Below, in pieces: positions 61,146 to 64,000 of a DNA stretch of 64,000 nt. The DNA is from Pithys albifrons albifrons (lineage: Eukaryota; Chordata; Aves; Passeriformes; Thamnophilidae), in NCBI RefSeq assembly GCF_047495875.1, contig NC_092497.1, positions 67,440,992-67,504,991 of the forward strand. The letters are read 5' to 3'. A model generated the notes under the pieces. The model was not told where the DNA came from, did not search any database, and saw nothing but the letters and a program-made list of their open reading frames with translations. Both the position numbers and the translations under genes were made by a program. Each line of letters starts with the position of its first letter. Position 1 is the first letter of the stretch.

Positions 61146-61295
61146 TAATCAACCCACCACTGGAAGTGTACATCCAGGTTGGATGGAGCCTTGGGCAACC
61201 AGATCTACTCGGTGGCATTCCTGCCCAAGGCATGGATGGTTGGAACTAGGTGAACTTTAAGGTCACTTTCAAGCCATTTTATAATTCTGTGAACT
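61146..61295 (+). pseudogene. CR1 LINE 3' end remnant
   Basis: The plus strand follows the CR1 3' end: CCAGGTTGGATGGAGCCTTG, GGCATTCCTGCCCA, GGTTGGAACTAGGTGAAC, TTTAAGGTCACTTTCAA. It finishes with ATTTTATAATTCTGTGAA as a decayed terminal repeat. About 150 bases remain. Confidence 0.9.
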
Positions 61296-62089
61296 ACTGC
61301 AATAAAATTAAGGGCCAAGAGCTTCTTATCCTGAAGTAGAAACTGTTAACTGGTTTGAAAATAGGAGCTGTTCTAGATAACTTTCTTTTGATTCCCTTCT
61401 GAGAGTACAGTGTGTTGCACTGTGCTCAGAGTTTGTTGTCTATTCCATGTCTGTTGCCTGTCTAGTTTATGTACATAGATGCTGGATAAAAGTGTTTTAT
61501 ATATAGAAGACATTTCTCATTTAGTTAATTATATTCAATTACAAGATTGTGTTATACTTTGTTTTGTTTCTCCAGACTACCAGCAAAGGAAAAAGGATAT
61601 TATAAAGGTGCCTGGCACTTTACACACATGAAAAACTCAACAATGTTCCCCTTTATTTTAGTACTAAAGTTATGATGTTATCTATTTCTGTCTTCCACTT
61701 CCCCTGTACATTGGTGTCTTTTCTTTCACGACATTTTGGCATTAGAGGCATTCCTGTCAAAGAGAATTCTTTTCCTTAAATTATAAGGTGTCTCAAGCTC
61801 TTTTCCTAAATGTTTAGGGAAATTCTGTTCTGATCCTCATTCACCTTCCAACAAGTATTACCTCATCACTACTATGAAAGACATAAAAATCTGCTGTGAT
61901 AATTTGCATGTTAACTTTGTCACTTAAGAAAAACCTTTCTCCCACCTAAGATAAACCCAGAAAAAAATATAATATTAATTTTTCAAATGAATCTTCAGAA
62001 GGAGATGTGCTCTAACACCAGGAAGGAAATAAATTAGTGACTTTCACAAACAGTATGATTATTTTTTTATGTTACACAGTTAACTTTTC
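61296..62089. other. AT-rich sequence without recognised feature
   Basis: No gene, RNA or repeat could be supported. Confidence 0.5.
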
Positions 62090-64000
62090 CGGTGACACCT
62101 CCTTGTCACAGGGGAGAACCTTGAGTGCCCTCATGAGGTTGGGTGTTATGCTGGTGGTGATATGTGCCTCCGGTAGGGTCTCCCATGCCAGACAGGTCTC
62201 AGCTGAAGGGTCAGACAAAGTGTGTCCATGGGCAGGATGGGACCTCTAGCCCTCTGGCAACCAACCTAGGAGAAGGACAACTCTAACTCCAAACCCGGGC
62301 AGATGAAGCTCACTTAGCCTTGTAAGGCCATCCATCTAAGAGAATACTCTAACCTGACCTATGTCCTGAGGTATTCACTGTCACCGTCCAGGCTCATTAG
62401 GCAGACAAACCTTAGGAGTAAGGAGTGGGGACAGTTCCACATACACTGTGCCTCACCTAACAAATCCACTGCACAGGCTCAAAGGGTTCACCCACATTGC
62501 AAAGCCCTGTAGCAACAGGCAAGGGTCAAAATGGAAGTGATAGGAAGTGCTGGAAGCTGCAGACCCAACCCTGCATGCAGGCAGCTCAGGATATTGGTCA
62601 TTCGAGACTTGACCCCGGAGATGACAGTCTCATGAGGTAGCACCCTGAATGACCAAGCAGCCTTTTCTAAGGACACCACTGCTTGCTCCACATGGAGAGT
62701 GGCCTAGAAAAGGTGGCCTAAACAAAGCTCATCTCCACACCTGATTGGATAACCACAGCCAACTGGCATCTTCTGATGTCGTCAAACAAAAACAAAGAGA
62801 ATTCAAAGGCATACACCTGCCTCCAAAGGTGTGTTCAAATTAACACTTGCATGTTGGAACATCAGAACCATGCTTGATAGGGTGGAGAGTGGACGTCCTG
62901 AGCATCATTCTGCTCTAATTGCCCACGAACTGTCATGACTCAACATTGACATTGCTGCTCTCAGTGAAGTTCGTCTTCATGAGGAAGGCAGCCTTAAAGA
63001 ACATGACGCTGGCTACACAATACTGGTCAGGCAAACCCAAAACCAAAAGTCACCTTTCATGAGTTGGCTTCATGATTAAAAACTCCATTGCCTCGAAACT
63101 TGAACATTTGCTGACAGGTCATTCCAATCGCATTATGTCCTTACTCCTCCCTCCACACAATATAGCGTATATGACCCAACTCTCCAAGATGATCCTCTGG
63201 AAAAAGACAAATTCTACACCCACCTGTGCCACCTCACCCAAAAGGTTCCTGCAGGTGATAAGATCTTAATCCTTGCTCACTTCAATGCCAGAGTAGGAAA
63301 GAACTCCAGAGCCTGGAAAGGAGTGCTTGGCAAGCATGGCATTGGAAACTGCAACGACAACAGATGCCTCCTGCTAGAGTTTGTGCAGAACGGCAGCTCA
63401 CCATCACCAACACTGTCTTTCAACAGAAAGACAGCCTGAAGACAACCTGGATGCATCCTCAGTCCAAGCACTGGCACCTCATTGACTATGTCTTAGGGCA
63501 AAGAGAAATGTTTGCGATGTCCATCATACCTGAGTGATGCCTAGTGCCGAATGTCCAACAGACCACCACCTTGTGCTTTTGAAAATTAACCTCCTCTCTA
63601 AGTCCAAACATAAGAGAGATGGCATTCCAAGGAGGAGGCTCCAAGTTAGCAATCTTCAAGCAGCTACAATTAAAGAGAGCTTCCAGGAAATCTTCAAACT
63701 GGACTTAAAGATCATCCCATAGATCTCTCTCCTGAAGCACTTTGGCAACATATTAAAAATAGCATCCTGCAGTCCTCTGAAGAGTCCTTAGGGTTCTCCT
63801 CCAAGAAAAACAGAGACTGGTTTGACAAAAACAATCAAGGGATCCAGCAATTGTAGTTTAAGAAGAGAACTGCTCACCAAACACACCTTGCTCAACCATC
63901 TTGCCATGTAAGAAAAACAGCTTTTCTTCTTGCATGCATTAAACTCCAACAGAAACTTCAAGACATCTGGAACAAATGGTGGCTCAACCTCTCAGAAAAG
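62090..64000 (+). pseudogene. RTE-clade LINE: 5' region and endonuclease domain, cut by right window edge
   Basis: From about 62840 the plus strand encodes a broken endonuclease of the RTE type. Blocks in order are LACWNIRTMLDRVESG, ALIAHEL, DIAALSEVRLHEEGSL, FMIKNSIASKLEHLL with SNRIMSLLLPPH, ILAHFNARVG, WKGVLGKHGIGNCNDN, ITNTVFQQ, TWMHPQSKHWHLIDYV and TDHHLVLLKINL. This order and the W-M-H-P...H-W-H-L-D-Y-V block are characteristic of the RTE endonuclease, which nicks target DNA for reverse transcription. The aspartate of the usual GDFNARVG motif is replaced by histidine (AHFNARVG), and stops and frameshifts occur, so the copy is inactive. The upstream 750 bases appear to be its 5' untranslated region. 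The reverse transcriptase would lie beyond the window. The protein type resembles AviRTE of birds; exact family not proven. Confidence 0.88.
62381..62500 (+). other. Block of the LINE 5' region shared with the two 5S SINEs
   Basis: The plus strand shares TATTCACTGTCACCGTCCA-like, CACTGTGCCTCACCTAA, AATCCACTGCACAGGCTC and TTCACCCACATTG words, in the same order, with the sense strand of both SINE bodies (11280-11430 and 41010-41150 in reverse complement). Orientation matches: LINE sense corresponds to SINE sense. Confidence 0.85.

Noticed and set aside
1..64000. CRISPR arrays, bacterial operons, ribosome binding sites
   Set aside because: There are no regularly spaced repeats, and composition and transposons are those of a vertebrate genome.

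Overview
The window looks like bird nuclear DNA. It is AT-rich and contains many CR1 LINE fragments (5'-truncated copies, CR1-type 3' ends with short ATTCTRTG-like repeats, recognisable ORF1 and ORF2 protein remnants). It also holds several solo long terminal repeats (LTRs) of avian endogenous retrovirus type, one long (GT)n microsatellite and strand-polarised A/C-rich islands. I could not recognise a single intact host protein-coding gene, rRNA gene or functional tRNA gene. The window is best read as intergenic or deep intronic sequence. Nearly all open reading frames over 60 codons are either chance or remnants of transposable elements.

Layout. 1-1180: 5' part of a CR1 on the minus strand, running off the left edge. 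1422-2030: solo LTR. 2031-9886: unique AT-rich DNA. 9887-10886: young 5'-truncated CR1. 11236-11552: short element with a 5S-rRNA-derived head. 12055-13445: two CR1 remnants with facing 3' ends, one split by an LTR. 16560-17400: probable LTR. 18095-22335: CR1 fragments in opposite orientations. 26437-29452: cluster of four LTRs, one nested in another. 34330-34735: CR1 3' end. 40380-41935: CR1 split by a 372-bp composite tRNA/5S SINE with target-site duplications. 46758-50739: two LTRs and a long CR1 5' fragment. 53102-54033 and 58580-59676: two LTRs of one family. About 60079-60667: another LTR. 61146-61295: CR1 3' end. 62090-64000: 5' region and endonuclease domain of an RTE-clade LINE, continuing past the right edge.

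The most interesting content is the RTE/SINE partnership. The SINE at 40956-41327 starts with a tRNA-Gln-like unit, continues with a 5S-rRNA-like unit and then a body, and ends in a short AT repeat. The body is clearly homologous to the 5' untranslated region of the RTE LINE at 62381-62500. A second copy at 11236-11552 has the 5S unit but no recognisable tRNA unit. RTE elements of this protein type are known in birds from AviRTE, described as horizontally transferred between several tropical bird lineages and filarial nematodes. Whether this copy is AviRTE needs a sequence search.

The LTRs appear as solo LTRs; I saw no retroviral gag, pol or env reading frames. Element boundaries were set by reading terminal TG...CA, target-site duplications and comparison between copies inside the window. 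Family names beyond CR1, RTE and the general LTR class are inference.
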